64,000 nt of DNA from Ruminococcaceae bacterium P7. Lineage in GTDB: Bacteria > Bacillota > Clostridia > Oscillospirales > Acutalibacteraceae. Made by a program: the position numbers and the translations under genes. This document shows positions 36,201 to 45,310 of this stretch, piece after piece (position 1 is the first letter of the stretch; the number at the start of each line of letters is the position of its first letter). The DNA lies in assembly GCA_900100595.1 (NCBI GenBank), contig FMUA01000014.1, positions 1-64,000 on the forward strand. Direction: 5' to 3'. The notes below the pieces were generated by a model that was not told the origin of the DNA, made no database searches, and saw nothing but the letters and a program-made list of their open reading frames with translations.

Positions 36201-36229
36201 ATTATAACATATTATGTACATAAAATCAA
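36201..36229 (-). promoter_or_regulatory. Promoter of the LRR surface-protein operon
   Basis: Minus strand: TTGATT (36229-36224), a 17-bp spacer, TATAAT (36206-36201), 52 bp before the start. It sits outside the frameshifted coding part, and a second TATAAT lies just downstream. Confidence 0.75.
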
Positions 36230-36283
36230 CAATATATTTTTGACATGTGAAAACGGATTTGTTGTCAAATGCGGAAATCGGGC

Positions 36284-36314
36284 GAAAAAAAGAACCTTTC
36301 CGAAGAAAGGCTCT
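36284..36314 (-). terminator. Terminator after the nadM-like gene
   Basis: AGAGCCTTTC / GAAAGGTTCT stem with a TTCG loop on the minus strand, followed by TTTTTTT. Confidence 0.8.
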
Positions 36315-36327
36315 GAAAGGGTTAGAA

Positions 36328-36876
36328 TTAGAGGCTTTGCGTTTCAAGGTTGTCCTTTGACGCGAGGACGGCGGCGCGCATTTCGCCGTAAGCGTCCCAC
36401 AGCGTTTCGGGGGAGTAGCGCTTCCACTGACCGAAATTGCCGTCGATCAGCCACGCGCGCATTTCGCTTGCGGAGATGTCGATGATTTTCGGCACATACA
36501 GCTCCGCGACGGAGACGCCGACCACGCTGTCGAACCAGCTGATGCGGCGTTCCTCCTTGCCCGAAACGAGCAGGTCGGGCGATTTGCCGAAGCGCTCGCG
36601 GACGTTTTGAAGAACGTAGTCGCCCCATTTCGAGTTGTTGCCTACGCCGATATCGGGCAGGGGATAGATCTTGATTTTATCGCCGAACGCGCGGCGGAGG
36701 TATGTTTCACGCTGTTCATAGGTGAAGGGATTTTTGGCGGTGCCGCTCTCCTGCGACGAGCCGACGAACACGCCGACATGTTCGCACACCGCGACCGCCT
36801 TTTCGATCATATAGGCGTGCCCGATGTGGAAGGTCTGGAAGCGGCCGACCATGATGCCGAGGTCAAACGGTTTCAT
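36328..36876 (-). CDS. NadM-like nucleotidyltransferase (NMN/NaMN adenylyltransferase)
   Basis: ATG 36876 is used (GAGGG 5 bp upstream); GTG 36888 would overlap the nadE stop. The 182-residue protein has the nucleotidyltransferase motif GRFQTFHIGH, with HxGH binding the triphosphate, and the second signature DISASEMRAWL. ESGTAKNPFTYEQRE is typical of the NadM group. Reaction: NMN or NaMN plus ATP gives NAD or NaAD plus pyrophosphate. It lies directly after nadE, so the last two steps of NAD synthesis would be co-expressed. Substrate preference is uncertain. Confidence 0.82.
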   Translation of the reverse strand: MKPFDLGIMVGRFQTFHIGHAYMIEKAVAVCEHVGVFVGSSQESGTAKNPFTYEQRETYLRRAFGDKIKIYPLPDIGVGNNSKWGDYVLQNVRERFGKSPDLLVSGKEERRISWFDSVVGVSVAELYVPKIIDISASEMRAWLIDGNFGQWKRYSPETLWDAYGEMRAAVLASKDNLETQSL

Positions 36877-36884
36877 CTCGTCCC

Positions 36885-37616
36885 TCACAGCTCGGGTACA
36901 AACGCGGGCATCAGCTCGAGCTTGAACAGGTTGACCGCGTGCTTGCGGTCGATGAGCGCCTTGTGCTCCCCGTTCTCGATGACGCCCTCGCGGATGTAGC
37001 GGTCAAGCTCGGCGTAGGTGAAGCCGAGGTTGTCCTCGTCGGTCTTGCCGCAGAGACCGTCGGACGGCGCCTTGTCGATCAGGACGTCGGGAAGTCCGAG
37101 CAGTCTGCCGATCGCCTTGACCTCCTGCACGGTGAGGTGGGAGCAGGGGCTGAAATCGCCGACGCTGTCGCCGTAGCGGGTGGAGTAACCGACCCAGTCC
37201 TCCGAGAGGTTGCAGGTGTTGGCGACGCGTCCGTTGTGGCTCTGCGATACCGCGTAGAGCGTCGACATACGGATGCGCGGCGGCAGGTTGACGCGGCTCT
37301 GGTCGGAGAGGTCAAAGGGGATCGCCTTTGTCAGTCCCTCGACCGCGTCCTTGATGTTGATGATGTAGCGGCGGATGCCGAGCGTGTCGACGAGCAGCTG
37401 CGCCATATCGATATCGCTCTGCTCACCGCAGGGCATCAGCACGCCGATGACGCGGTCTTTGCCGAGCGCCTCGACGCAGAGAGCCGCGACGACCGAACTG
37501 TCCTTGCCGCCCGAGATACCGACGACGGCGTTGCAGTCCTTGCCGTTTTTCTCAAAGAAATCGCGTATCCACGCGACGCATTCATTTTTGATTTTTTCCG
37601 CATTGAACCGGTACAT
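36885..37616 (-). CDS. nadE: NAD synthetase, ammonia-dependent type
   Basis: ATG 37616 after AGGAGGAATTTCAA. The 243-residue protein has the N-type PP-loop SGGKDSSV, VLMPCGEQSDIDMAQ, NTCNLSEDWVGYSTRYGDS and KAPSDGLCGKTDEDNLGF, all standard NadE blocks. It lacks the N-terminal glutaminase domain, so it uses ammonia. Reaction: deamido-NAD plus ATP plus ammonia gives NAD. It is followed by the nadM-like gene and preceded, 21 bp away, by an unrelated dockerin gene. Confidence 0.93.
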   Translation of the reverse strand: MYRFNAEKIKNECVAWIRDFFEKNGKDCNAVVGISGGKDSSVVAALCVEALGKDRVIGVLMPCGEQSDIDMAQLLVDTLGIRRYIINIKDAVEGLTKAIPFDLSDQSRVNLPPRIRMSTLYAVSQSHNGRVANTCNLSEDWVGYSTRYGDSVGDFSPCSHLTVQEVKAIGRLLGLPDVLIDKAPSDGLCGKTDEDNLGFTYAELDRYIREGVIENGEHKALIDRKHAVNLFKLELMPAFVPEL

Positions 37617-37637
37617 TTGAAATTCCTCCTGTATTTG

Positions 37638-39875
37638 TCAGTCAAAGCCGTGGATGATGTCCGCGGCGAATTGTTGTATCATGGTGGCGTCGGAGACGTC
37701 GATCTTGCCGTCGCGGTTGACGTCCGCGGCGGTTTTTTGTGCCTGTAGCGGGATATACAGCTCGGCGGCGAGCTGCTGGGTGAGCGTTGCGTCGGAGACA
37801 TTGATAAGACCGTCGCCGTTCACATCGCCGGGCGTGATCCCCGCAGGAAGATAGGGCAGGTTTTTTTCGATGCAGTACCGCTCCGCGTCGCTGTCGGGAT
37901 AGCAGATAACCGCCGTATCATGCCCGTTGAGAAAGCGGAGAATATCGCCGCTCTCGGAGTCGGTTTTCCAGTTTTTCGGAAAGACGACCGCCCTGACCGC
38001 ATCGCAGGTGAGCGGCGCGATAAAGCCGCTGACGCTGTCGGGCAGGGTGAGTGTTTCGCTCGGATAGCTGTCGGGACAGGCGGCAAAATACGCGGGCTTG
38101 CCGCCGTCGGTCGCGACAAAGATGCCGCGCGCTTCGTCGATGCTGCATTCCACGCCGTAGAGCACGCCGTATTCGGAAGTGAAGCAGGGGTTGCCTGCGG
38201 CGACTTGAATTTCTTGCAGCGCAGACAGACGGCTGCTGCCGATGCCGTGCGAGAAGGTGGTGATGGTCTGCGCCGAAGCAGGGAAGCAGATCGCTTCGAG
38301 CGTATCGCAGCGGAGCTTTCCGACCTGCCGCGCGCCCTCGGGGATGTCGAGCGCTTTGATGCCGCTCTTTTCGGGGAGCAGCACGAGTGAATCGGGCTTG
38401 CCGTTCTCACCGAGGTGATAGAGCGCGCCGCCGATGACGCGGAAGGAGGTGTTTCCTTTCGCGGCCGTTACATTTTCCAGCGCGGAAAGAATCATGTTGC
38501 CGTCCGCGTTTTGCAGTGACGCGGGCAAAATCAGGCTCTTTGCCGTGTCGCAGACGATTCCCGTTCCGATAGAGGTCACGCCCTCGGGGATGCTCCATGT
38601 GTCGCCATTTCGCTGACGGGCAGCGGCGATAAGCTCCGTCATGGTTCCGTCGGAGAGGTATACCGCGCTGCCGGAAACAAAGCCGCTGTCGCTCTTGCCG
38701 TCAAGGGTGATGGATGTGAGCTTCGGCAGGCGGTTCAGTCCGCTCAGCCCGTCGCGGTTGGCTTCATCGAGAAGCGACGCAGGCAGTGTGACGGAAGTAA
38801 CGGCATCCGCTTCGCCGAGCTGAAACCGCGTGACAGGGATTCCCTTGATTTCAGCGGGAACCGTGACTGCCGCGTCCGCGCCGATGAAGCCGTCGATGCG
38901 GACGTATTTGTCATACGCGTCGGTGTCCTCGTTGTACCGCTTGCCGAAGAAGCAGAGAAAGCCGCCGACCGTTTCGGCGTGCTCCTCATAGCCGCCCTCG
39001 TCGATCGTTGCGGGAGCGTCCGCGCGGTAGTCGCTGAAAAGGGGATAAGCTGGATTTTTTGCTTCGGGCGCGGGCGCGGTATCGAGCATAAAGTAGCTGC
39101 CGCGCGTGCGGGAATCCTCCTCGGTGGGATAGGTGCCGCAGGCGTTGCCGAAGTAGAAGAACCACTCTCCCTTGTCGGGCAGGTAGATCATATTGTCGTG
39201 CCGCAGGCAGAGTCTGCCGTCGGGGTCGTTTTCAAAGGTCGTGTAGAAATTCCCGGCGTAGTCGCCGAGCGCCGCCTTGTCGCCGCGGTAGCTCTCTCCG
39301 AGATAGCGCCAGAAGCCGTCGTCTGCGCTGCGCTGTCCCTGATAGCCGTGGGAGAACAGGCGGTCGTCGCGGATTTTGCTCTCGCTGTCCGCGGACGGGC
39401 TGAGGTCGGTGGTGACGTCGCGGATATCGGGGCTGAGGGTATGGAAGTCGGCCGAACCGGTGTCGCGGAGGTAGTTCGTCCACGTCAGCGAGCCGAGCGT
39501 AACGTCACAGTATTCATCGGTCAGCGAGAGATAGTCGGGCACGTCCGCGCGGAACACCAGCGGCGTTTCCTCCTCATACGCGCGGAAGCCCGATGCGACG
39601 CGGCACACGGGAGCGGTCAGATCCTTTCCCGTTTCGCGGTACGTCCAGTTGACGCCCGCGAGGTTCGTCTGCTCACCGCACCAGCCGCGCGGCATCAAAA
39701 AGTAGTAGCTGACCGTTTCCGCGTCCGCAGGCGGCAGATAGTGTCCCGGCGCGTCGGTCTGCGCGGTCAGGTCAACGGATATGCCGCTTTCCGCGGCAAA
39801 CGCCGCAGGTGCGTTCGGCACCATGAGCGCAAGGCTCAGCACCAGCGCGGTCAGCGGCTTTTTCTGAGATGGCAA
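37638..39875 (-). CDS. Secreted LRR (BspA-like) protein with C-terminal dockerin
   Basis: Start is TTG 39875 with AGGAGG upstream. The 745-residue protein has a signal peptide (LTALVLSLALMVPNAPAAFA) and an unassigned N-terminal region (about 30-330, with YFLMPRGWCGEQTNLAGVNW). BspA-type leucine-rich units follow (TSVTLPASLLDE, SIPEGVTSIGTGIV, LTLPDSVSGF), then a C-terminal dockerin: GDVNGDGLINVSDATLTQQ and ADVNRDGKIDVSDATMIQQ. It would be docked on a cohesin-bearing surface complex. It has no promoter of its own that I can see, lies just after a terminator, and is close to nadE. Confidence 0.85.
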   Translation of the reverse strand: MPSQKKPLTALVLSLALMVPNAPAAFAAESGISVDLTAQTDAPGHYLPPADAETVSYYFLMPRGWCGEQTNLAGVNWTYRETGKDLTAPVCRVASGFRAYEEETPLVFRADVPDYLSLTDEYCDVTLGSLTWTNYLRDTGSADFHTLSPDIRDVTTDLSPSADSESKIRDDRLFSHGYQGQRSADDGFWRYLGESYRGDKAALGDYAGNFYTTFENDPDGRLCLRHDNMIYLPDKGEWFFYFGNACGTYPTEEDSRTRGSYFMLDTAPAPEAKNPAYPLFSDYRADAPATIDEGGYEEHAETVGGFLCFFGKRYNEDTDAYDKYVRIDGFIGADAAVTVPAEIKGIPVTRFQLGEADAVTSVTLPASLLDEANRDGLSGLNRLPKLTSITLDGKSDSGFVSGSAVYLSDGTMTELIAAARQRNGDTWSIPEGVTSIGTGIVCDTAKSLILPASLQNADGNMILSALENVTAAKGNTSFRVIGGALYHLGENGKPDSLVLLPEKSGIKALDIPEGARQVGKLRCDTLEAICFPASAQTITTFSHGIGSSRLSALQEIQVAAGNPCFTSEYGVLYGVECSIDEARGIFVATDGGKPAYFAACPDSYPSETLTLPDSVSGFIAPLTCDAVRAVVFPKNWKTDSESGDILRFLNGHDTAVICYPDSDAERYCIEKNLPYLPAGITPGDVNGDGLINVSDATLTQQLAAELYIPLQAQKTAADVNRDGKIDVSDATMIQQFAADIIHGFD

Positions 39876-39894
39876 GGGTATTTTCCTCCTCTAA

Positions 39895-39921
39895 CAAAAA
39901 AGGCGTGCCGCCGCACGCCTT
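39895..39921 (-). terminator. Terminator after the lipoprotein gene
   Basis: AAGGCGTGC / GCACGCCTT stem with T tract on the minus strand, 4 bp after the lipoprotein stop. The dockerin gene starts 20 bp beyond it, so that gene probably depends on read-through or on a promoter inside the lipoprotein gene. Confidence 0.8.
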
Positions 39922-39925
39922 CGGA

Positions 39926-40435
39926 TTAGTATACGGTGACAAGAACCGCGCCGTTGCCGTTCTGTGACAGAATAACGGTGTTCGGTGACGCCTTGAAGGT
40001 GCAGGATTCGCCCTCGTCCTTCTTGGGATCGCCGTACAGCTTGACCAGCTCCGCCTTCGCCTCGTCGTAGGTGAACTGAGAGGTGGTGATGAAGATTCTG
40101 TTGATGACGTCGGAATTGGATGAAAACGTCGCGTGCGCTTCGTCGGCAGGCTTTCCGAAGATGCTGCCCTTGATGACGATTTTCTGCGCGCCGCCGTCGG
40201 TGGTGATGTATTCCTCGGTCATGCCGACGCTGCCCGCGTTCATGCCGAGCCAGCTCGGGCAAGTTGTAAGGATGTCGTTGGTCTCAAAGGTCTTGGTGCC
40301 GGCGATCGCGGAAACGCTCTGCTTTGCCGCCTTTTTTCTGGAATTGCAGCCGCAGCCGCCGAGGGTGAGCGCCGAAAAGGACGCGCCTATCATGGAAAGC
40401 GCCAGAACGGACGCAATTATTTTTCTTTTATTCAA
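39926..40435 (-). CDS. Small lipoprotein of unknown function
   Basis: Start is TTG 40435, 10 bp after AAGGAG; the longer frame upstream crosses the promoter. 169 residues with a lipoprotein signal (MNKRKIIASVLALSMIGASF then LTLGGC lipobox). The mature part is a compact alpha/beta domain (YITTDGGAQKIVIKGSIFGK, TYDEAKAELVKLYGD). No family recognised. It would be anchored outside the cell. Confidence 0.75.
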   Translation of the reverse strand: MNKRKIIASVLALSMIGASFSALTLGGCGCNSRKKAAKQSVSAIAGTKTFETNDILTTCPSWLGMNAGSVGMTEEYITTDGGAQKIVIKGSIFGKPADEAHATFSSNSDVINRIFITTSQFTYDEAKAELVKLYGDPKKDEGESCTFKASPNTVILSQNGNGAVLVTVY

Positions 40436-40459
40436 TGTTATTTCACTCCTTTGTCCACT

Positions 40460-40488
40460 ATCATAGCATAGTTCGGACAAATAAACAA
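40460..40488 (-). promoter_or_regulatory. Promoter of the lipoprotein gene
   Basis: Minus strand: TTGTTT (40488-40483), a 17-bp spacer, TATGAT (40465-40460), 24 bp before the TTG start. Confidence 0.7.
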
Positions 40489-40495
40489 GATTTTT

Positions 40496-41221
40496 TTACG
40501 GACGCACTTCGATCTGATCCAGCAGAGCGCCGACGCTCTCGTGGAATACCATGTCAGCCTGTGCGTCATAGGGGGTCGCGGCGCGGTTGATGAGCACGAC
40601 GGTATTGCCGCGGAAGTAGCGGATGAAGCCCGCCGCGGGATAGACCGTCAGGCTGGTGCCCGCGATGATCAGGGTGTCGGCGGTCTGTATCGCGTTGAGC
40701 GCGCCCGTGACGACGCTGTCGTCCAGCCCTTCCTCATAGAGCACGACGTCGGGCTTGATCGTGCCGCCGCATTCGCACTTCGGCACGTCCGTACTGTTCT
40801 TGATGAACTCCGCGGAATAGAACCTGCGGCAGACGCGGCAGTAGTTGCGCAGTACGCTGCCGTGAAGCTCATATACCCTGCGGCTGCCTGCCGCCTGATG
40901 CAGCCCGTCGATGTTCTGGGTGACGACCGCGCTGAGCTTGCCCGCTTTTTCCAGCTCCGCGAGCTTGTAGTGCGCGGCGTTGGGCTTTTTGTCGAGGCAG
41001 AGCATCTTGTCGCGGTAGAAGCGGTAGAACTCCCCGGGCTTTTTGACAAAGAAGGTGTGGCTGAGAATCTGCTCGGGCGGATAGTCGTACTTCTGATTAT
41101 ACAGTCCGTCCACGCTGCGGAAGTCGGGGATGCCGCTTTTGGTGCTCACGCCCGCTCCGCCGAAAAACACGATGCGTTTGCTTTCGTCGATGACCTTTTG
41201 CAGCTGTTCTACAGTTGCCAT
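40496..41221 (-). CDS. Sirtuin, NAD-dependent protein deacylase
   Basis: ATG 41221 after AAGGAGTGAACGAT. The 241-residue protein has GGAGVSTKSGIPDFRS (NAD pocket), TQNIDGLHQAAG with the catalytic His as YELHGS, a zinc site CRVC...CECGG, and GTSLTVYPAAG. It uses NAD to remove acyl groups from lysines. It lies 26 bp after lepA, so the two are co-transcribed. Confidence 0.92.
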   Translation of the reverse strand: MATVEQLQKVIDESKRIVFFGGAGVSTKSGIPDFRSVDGLYNQKYDYPPEQILSHTFFVKKPGEFYRFYRDKMLCLDKKPNAAHYKLAELEKAGKLSAVVTQNIDGLHQAAGSRRVYELHGSVLRNYCRVCRRFYSAEFIKNSTDVPKCECGGTIKPDVVLYEEGLDDSVVTGALNAIQTADTLIIAGTSLTVYPAAGFIRYFRGNTVVLINRAATPYDAQADMVFHESVGALLDQIEVRP

Positions 41222-41247
41222 ATCGTTCACTCCTTCTTGGTGCGGTA

Positions 41248-43059
41248 TTAGTCTGTATCGAGCTTGAGAACCGCCATGAACGCCTCCTGCGGCACCTCGA
41301 CGGTACCGAGCTGACGCATGCGCTTCTTGCCCTCCTTCTGCTTTTCGAGCAGCTTTTTCTTTCGGGTGATATCGCCGCCGTAGCACTTGGCAAGGACGTC
41401 CTTGCGCATCGCCTTGACGGTCTCGCGTGCGATGATCTTGCCGCCGATGCACGCCTGAATCGGCACCTCAAAGAGCTGTCTGGGGATTTTCTCCTTGAGC
41501 TTCTCCGCCATCTTTCTCGCTCTGCCGTACGCCTTGTCCTTGTGGATGATGAACGAGAGCGCGTCGACGACCTCGCCGTTGAGCATGATGTCGAGCTTGA
41601 CCAGCTCGCTCTGTACGTAGTCCTTCAGCTCATAGTCAAAGGACGCGTAGCCGCGCGTGCGGGATTTGAGCGTATCGAAGAAGTCGTAGATGATCTCCGC
41701 GAGCGGCAGGATGTAGTGCAGGTCGACTCTGTCCGCGTCGATGTACTGCATGTCGACGAAGGTGCCGCGCCTGTCCTGACACAGCTCCATGATGTTGCCG
41801 ACGTAGTCCTTCGGCGTGTAGATATGCGCGTCGGCCACAGGCTCCTCCGCCATCGCGATCAGCGACGGGTCGGGATAGTTGGTCGGGTTGTCGATCATCT
41901 CGACGGTGCCGTCGGTCCGGGTGATGCGGTAGATGACGCTCGGCGCGGTGGTGATGAGGTCGAGCAGGTATTCTCTCTCGAGACGCTCCTGAATGATCTC
42001 CATGTGGAGCAGTCCGAGGAAGCCGCAGCGGAAGCCGAAGCCAAGCGCGACGGAGGTCTCCGCCTCAAACGAGAGAGCCGCGTCGTTGAGCTGCAATTTT
42101 TCGAGCGCGTCCTTGAGGTCGCCGTACTTCGCGCCGTCGACGGGATAGATGCCGCAGAATACCATCGGCTGTGCTTCTCTGTAGCCGGGGAGCGGCTCCT
42201 TCGCGGGATTGTTCGCGAGGGTGACGGTGTCGCCGACCTTCGCGTCCGCGAGCGTCTTGATGGAGCCGGAGATGTAGCCGACCTCTCCGGCGAAGAGACC
42301 GTCGGTCTTTTCCATGCTCGTCGCGCGCATGACGCCGCACTCGACGACGTTGAACACCGAGCCGGTCGCCATCAGCTTGAACTCGTCGCCGGGGTGAATC
42401 TGCCCCTCTTTGAGGCGGACGTAGATGATGACGCCCTTGTAGCTGTCGTAGTAGCTGTCAAAAATCAGCGCGCGCAGGGGCGCGTTGACGTCGCCAGTCG
42501 GCGCGGGAATGTCGGAAACGATCTTCTCGAGGACGTCATGGATATTGATGCCCGCTTTCGCGGAGATACGCGGCGCGTCCTCTGCGGGAATGCCGATGAT
42601 GTCCTCGATCTCGGTGATCACGCGGTCGGGGTCGGCGCTCGGCAGGTCGATCTTGTTGACGACGGGGACGATTTCGAGTCCGCTGTCCACCGCGAGATAG
42701 GTGTTTGCGAGCGTCTGCGCCTCGATGCCCTGCGACGCGTCGACGACAAGAATCGCGCCCTCGCAAGCCGCGAGAGAACGCGAGACCTCGTAGTTGAAGT
42801 CGACGTGACCGGGGGTGTCGATCAGGTTGAACAGGTACTGGTCGCCGTCGTCGGCGTTGTAGATGACGCTGACGGCGCGCGCCTTGATGGTGATGCCTCT
42901 TTCGCGCTCCAGCTCCATATCGTCGAGGAGCTGCGCTTCCATATCACGCGCGGAAACGGAGTTGGTCAGCTCGAGAATCCTGTCCGCGAGCGTGCTCTTG
43001 CCGTGGTCGATGTGCGCGATGATGCTGAAATTACGTATTTTGTCCTGAGGAAATGACAT
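41248..43059 (-). CDS. lepA: Elongation factor 4 (LepA)
   Basis: ATG 43059 has AAAGGAGG 7 bp upstream; ATG 43065 would abut it. The 603-residue protein has G1 AHIDHGKST, the RGITIKA switch, [20 protein letters not shown], and the LepA-type C-terminal domain ([20 protein letters not shown], then [20 protein letters not shown]). It is a full-length translational GTPase that back-translocates stalled ribosomes. The sirtuin gene follows. Confidence 0.95.
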   Translation of the reverse strand: MSFPQDKIRNFSIIAHIDHGKSTLADRILELTNSVSARDMEAQLLDDMELERERGITIKARAVSVIYNADDGDQYLFNLIDTPGHVDFNYEVSRSLAACEGAILVVDASQGIEAQTLANTYLAVDSGLEIVPVVNKIDLPSADPDRVITEIEDIIGIPAEDAPRISAKAGINIHDVLEKIVSDIPAPTGDVNAPLRALIFDSYYDSYKGVIIYVRLKEGQIHPGDEFKLMATGSVFNVVECGVMRATSMEKTDGLFAGEVGYISGSIKTLADAKVGDTVTLANNPAKEPLPGYREAQPMVFCGIYPVDGAKYGDLKDALEKLQLNDAALSFEAETSVALGFGFRCGFLGLLHMEIIQERLEREYLLDLITTAPSVIYRITRTDGTVEMIDNPTNYPDPSLIAMAEEPVADAHIYTPKDYVGNIMELCQDRRGTFVDMQYIDADRVDLHYILPLAEIIYDFFDTLKSRTRGYASFDYELKDYVQSELVKLDIMLNGEVVDALSFIIHKDKAYGRARKMAEKLKEKIPRQLFEVPIQACIGGKIIARETVKAMRKDVLAKCYGGDITRKKKLLEKQKEGKKRMRQLGTVEVPQEAFMAVLKLDTD

Positions 43060-43091
43060 ATACATCCTCCTTTATACACATATATAAAATT

Positions 43092-43120
43092 ATTATATCA
43101 TAATTCTTTTGCGTATACAA
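43092..43120 (-). promoter_or_regulatory. lepA promoter
   Basis: Minus strand: TTGTAT (43120-43115), a 17-bp spacer, TATAAT (43097-43092), 32 bp before lepA. Confidence 0.75.
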
Positions 43121-43153
43121 GAGATTTTCGGCAATGCCGCAGGCGGAAAATGC

Positions 43154-43182
43154 TTGCCAAACAAGGGTGTTCGGTCTATAAT
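43154..43182 (+). promoter_or_regulatory. Promoter of the C_GCAxxG_C_C gene
   Basis: TTGCCA (43154-43159), a 17-bp spacer, TATAAT (43177-43182). Divergent from the lepA promoter. Confidence 0.75.
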
Positions 43183-43211
43183 AAAAGAAAAAACGGAAAA
43201 TGGTGATGACA

Positions 43212-43586
43212 ATGACGAAGGGTGATATCGCGAAGAATAATTTTCAGAACGGCTGCAACTGCGCGCAGGCGGTGCTGCTTGCGTTCTGCGAGGACTACGG
43301 CATGGAGAAGGAGACGGCGCTGATGGTCGCCGCGTCGTTCGGCTCTGGAATGGGCGGTCTGCGTGAGACCTGCGGCACCGTGACGGGAGCGAATATGGTC
43401 ATCGGTCTCGCGAAGGGCAAAAACCGCATGGAAGCCAACAAGACCTTCCGCGAATTCGCGGAGCGTTTCAAAGAGAAAAACGGATCGCTTGTCTGCCGCG
43501 AGCTGCTTGCGACGCGCGTCAAGACGCGTCTGACCTGCGCGGACCTGTGCAGGGACGCGGGCGATCTGCTCGAAGAACTGCTGTAA
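43212..43586 (+). CDS. C_GCAxxG_C_C family protein
   Basis: Several starts are in frame (ATG 43200, 43206, 43212). I use 43212, which has GGTGA 5 bp upstream and gives MTKGDIAKNNF. The 124-residue protein carries GCNCAQAVLLAF, GSGMGGLRETCGTVTGANMV and a C-terminal LVCRELLATRVKTRLTCADL: the conserved cysteine set of the C_GCAxxG_C_C family, thought to be redox- or metal-binding. Single-gene unit with its own promoter and terminator. Confidence 0.85.
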   Translation: MTKGDIAKNNFQNGCNCAQAVLLAFCEDYGMEKETALMVAASFGSGMGGLRETCGTVTGANMVIGLAKGKNRMEANKTFREFAERFKEKNGSLVCRELLATRVKTRLTCADLCRDAGDLLEELL

Positions 43587-43596
43587 ATCAAAAAGA

Positions 43597-43626
43597 AAAA
43601 CGCCGCTCGGCTGAGCGGCATTTTTG
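43597..43626. terminator. Bidirectional terminator
   Basis: GCCGCTC / GAGCGGC stem with T tracts on both sides, between convergent genes. Confidence 0.85.
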
Positions 43627-43634
43627 TTACATGA

Positions 43635-44270
43635 TTAAAGTGCGGAGAAGCCGAAGCTGTTGACGAGCGCCTCGATTTTCTCACCGCGCTGACAGATCGG
43701 ACAGCGGTGGGGCTTGTAGCTCTGATAGTCGCCGAGGTCGTTCGGGTTGAAGATCGAGTGGACGGGATGACCGCTGCACTCTCCGACGGTCGCGAAGATC
43801 GCCGACACGCCGACGACGATGCCGCCGTAGTAATTGATCGCGTCGATCGCGGCAAGGGCGGTCTTGCCCGTCGTGACGGACGCCGCGAGAATGAGGACGT
43901 GTTTGTTGTGCACCATGGGAGCGAGGTTGTCGCGGAAGATCATCTGACCGCCGCCGATAAATTCGGGCGTGACGACATAGATGGTCTGGTGGGCGTTCAT
44001 GTTGACGAAGTTGTCGAGCGTCAGCTCGCGCGCGATGCAGGCGCCGATGACCTCGGTGCCGTCGAGACAGATGATCGTATCGACGATCGTGGACGCGCGG
44101 TAGGCGGACACCATCTCCTTTGCGACAGCCTCCGCCTCGGAAAGACGGGTTTTCTGGGTGGTCACGTCGATATAGTAGTTGGTGTGGCTGTGTATGGTGG
44201 CAAAATGCCCCTTCTTGACGCGGAGAAAGACATTTTTGTTTTTGGTACGGATTTTATATTCCTGTGACAT
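43635..44270 (-). CDS. Phosphoribosyltransferase-like protein
   Basis: ATG 44270 follows AGAGGTGCCGCT. The 211-residue protein has an orotate-PRTase-like plan: DTIICLDGTEVIGACIARE, then KHVLILAASVTTGKTALAAI in place of the PRPP loop, and a C-terminal zinc-type motif CPICQRGEKIEALV. The acidic pair usual in the PRPP motif is replaced by AAS, so catalytic activity is uncertain. It is monocistronic. Confidence 0.65.
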   Translation of the reverse strand: MSQEYKIRTKNKNVFLRVKKGHFATIHSHTNYYIDVTTQKTRLSEAEAVAKEMVSAYRASTIVDTIICLDGTEVIGACIARELTLDNFVNMNAHQTIYVVTPEFIGGGQMIFRDNLAPMVHNKHVLILAASVTTGKTALAAIDAINYYGGIVVGVSAIFATVGECSGHPVHSIFNPNDLGDYQSYKPHRCPICQRGEKIEALVNSFGFSAL

Positions 44271-44303
44271 AGCGGCACCTCTCATAGATTGTTTGATAGG
44301 CTT

Positions 44304-44332
44304 ATTTTACAATATTTTTGTGCACTTTGCAA
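44304..44332 (-). promoter_or_regulatory. Promoter of the PRTase-like gene
   Basis: Minus strand: TTGCAA (44332-44327), a 17-bp spacer, TAAAAT (44309-44304). Confidence 0.7.
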
Positions 44333-44366
44333 GAGCCTTTTGAGAAATTTAGCGGATTTTCGATAC

Positions 44367-44412
44367 AAAAAAGCGGAAAGGTCAATCAGAAGATCGACCT
44401 TTCCGCTTTTTT
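44367..44412 (-). terminator. Terminator after the Nudix gene
   Basis: A 17-bp stem (AAAAAAGCGGAAAGGTC and complement) with T tracts on both strands. It ends the leftward Nudix gene. Confidence 0.85.
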
Positions 44413-44434
44413 GTTTATCTGCTTCGGGCGGCGC

Positions 44435-45130
44435 TCATGGTTTCATCAGGTGGATGGTCAGCTCCGCCTTTTCGATGATCCGCAAATCGTTGTCATAGGA
44501 GCAGAGCTTGCGCGCCTGCTGGAGGTCGACCCAGATGTAGCTGTCGATCTCCTCCTCCTGAATTTTGACATTATCGGTAAAAGCGCGCGCGAGGAAGAAT
44601 ACCACACGCTTGCGGATTTTGCCGAACGGGCAGTACTCGCTGATCTCGCGGAAGCCGGGGGTGATGGTGACGTCGAGTCCCGTTTCTTCCTTGATTTCGC
44701 GGATAGCGGTCTGCTGTTCGGTCTCGCCGTCCTCGATGTGACCTTTGGGGAAGCTCCAGTACCTGCCGTTGTTGTTCTTGACGAGCAGGATCTTGGTGTT
44801 CTGACGTGTCTTGTAGAAGATGATGCCGCCGCAGGATTTTTCGTACAGGCAGCGGATGGATTTGAGCTTGATATTTCTCAGCTTGGCAAGGCGTTTGCGC
44901 AGCTCGGGCTCATAGAACACCTCGCCGTAGGTGGACACGATCGGGCGTTCGCCGTCGAGTCCCTCAAATTCGGCAACAGCGACGACTACGCCGTCAAAAT
45001 ATTCTCTCGGTTCCTTGCGCGTCACCACATAGGCGCCGCAGCCCGACATTCCGTTGGAATTGAGATATGCCGAGTACAAGCCCTCGCTGATGCTGCCAAA
45101 CAGCGATACCTTGACATTGTCCGCAATCAT
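44435..45130 (-). CDS. Nudix hydrolase with N-terminal extra domain
   Basis: ATG 45130 with GGGGGA upstream. 231 residues. The C-terminal half is a Nudix domain with box GHIEDGETEQQTAIREIKEE followed by TGL, and KNNNGRYWSFPKGH before it, close to diadenosine-polyphosphate hydrolases. The first 95 residues (CGAYVVTRKEPREYFDGVVV, AVAEFEGLDGERPIVSTYGE) resemble a small pyrophosphatase-like N-terminal domain seen with Nudix proteins in Clostridia; that part is from memory and uncertain. Confidence 0.85.
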   Translation of the reverse strand: MIADNVKVSLFGSISEGLYSAYLNSNGMSGCGAYVVTRKEPREYFDGVVVAVAEFEGLDGERPIVSTYGEVFYEPELRKRLAKLRNIKLKSIRCLYEKSCGGIIFYKTRQNTKILLVKNNNGRYWSFPKGHIEDGETEQQTAIREIKEETGLDVTITPGFREISEYCPFGKIRKRVVFFLARAFTDNVKIQEEEIDSYIWVDLQQARKLCSYDNDLRIIEKAELTIHLMKP

Positions 45131-45310
45131 TGCTGTCCCCCTTTTTTTTCGATTCGCGTACTCTTTGATTGCTTTTCGGCTGCTGCACGTTTTCGCGGGA
45201 GAAGCTCATCAGACTTTTACTAATCCCATTTCCTGAGGAAAAGCTGTACTGATTGATTGCTGTTCTCTCTCAAACGTGTTTAACCACTCTCATTTTTTAC
45301 ACATGCGTTT

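Noticed and set aside
36149..36347. N-terminal extension of the LRR surface protein frame to 36347
   Set aside because: It runs through the promoter and terminator and gives an Arg/His-rich out-of-frame translation of the signal-peptide region; the true start is ATG 36148 in another frame.
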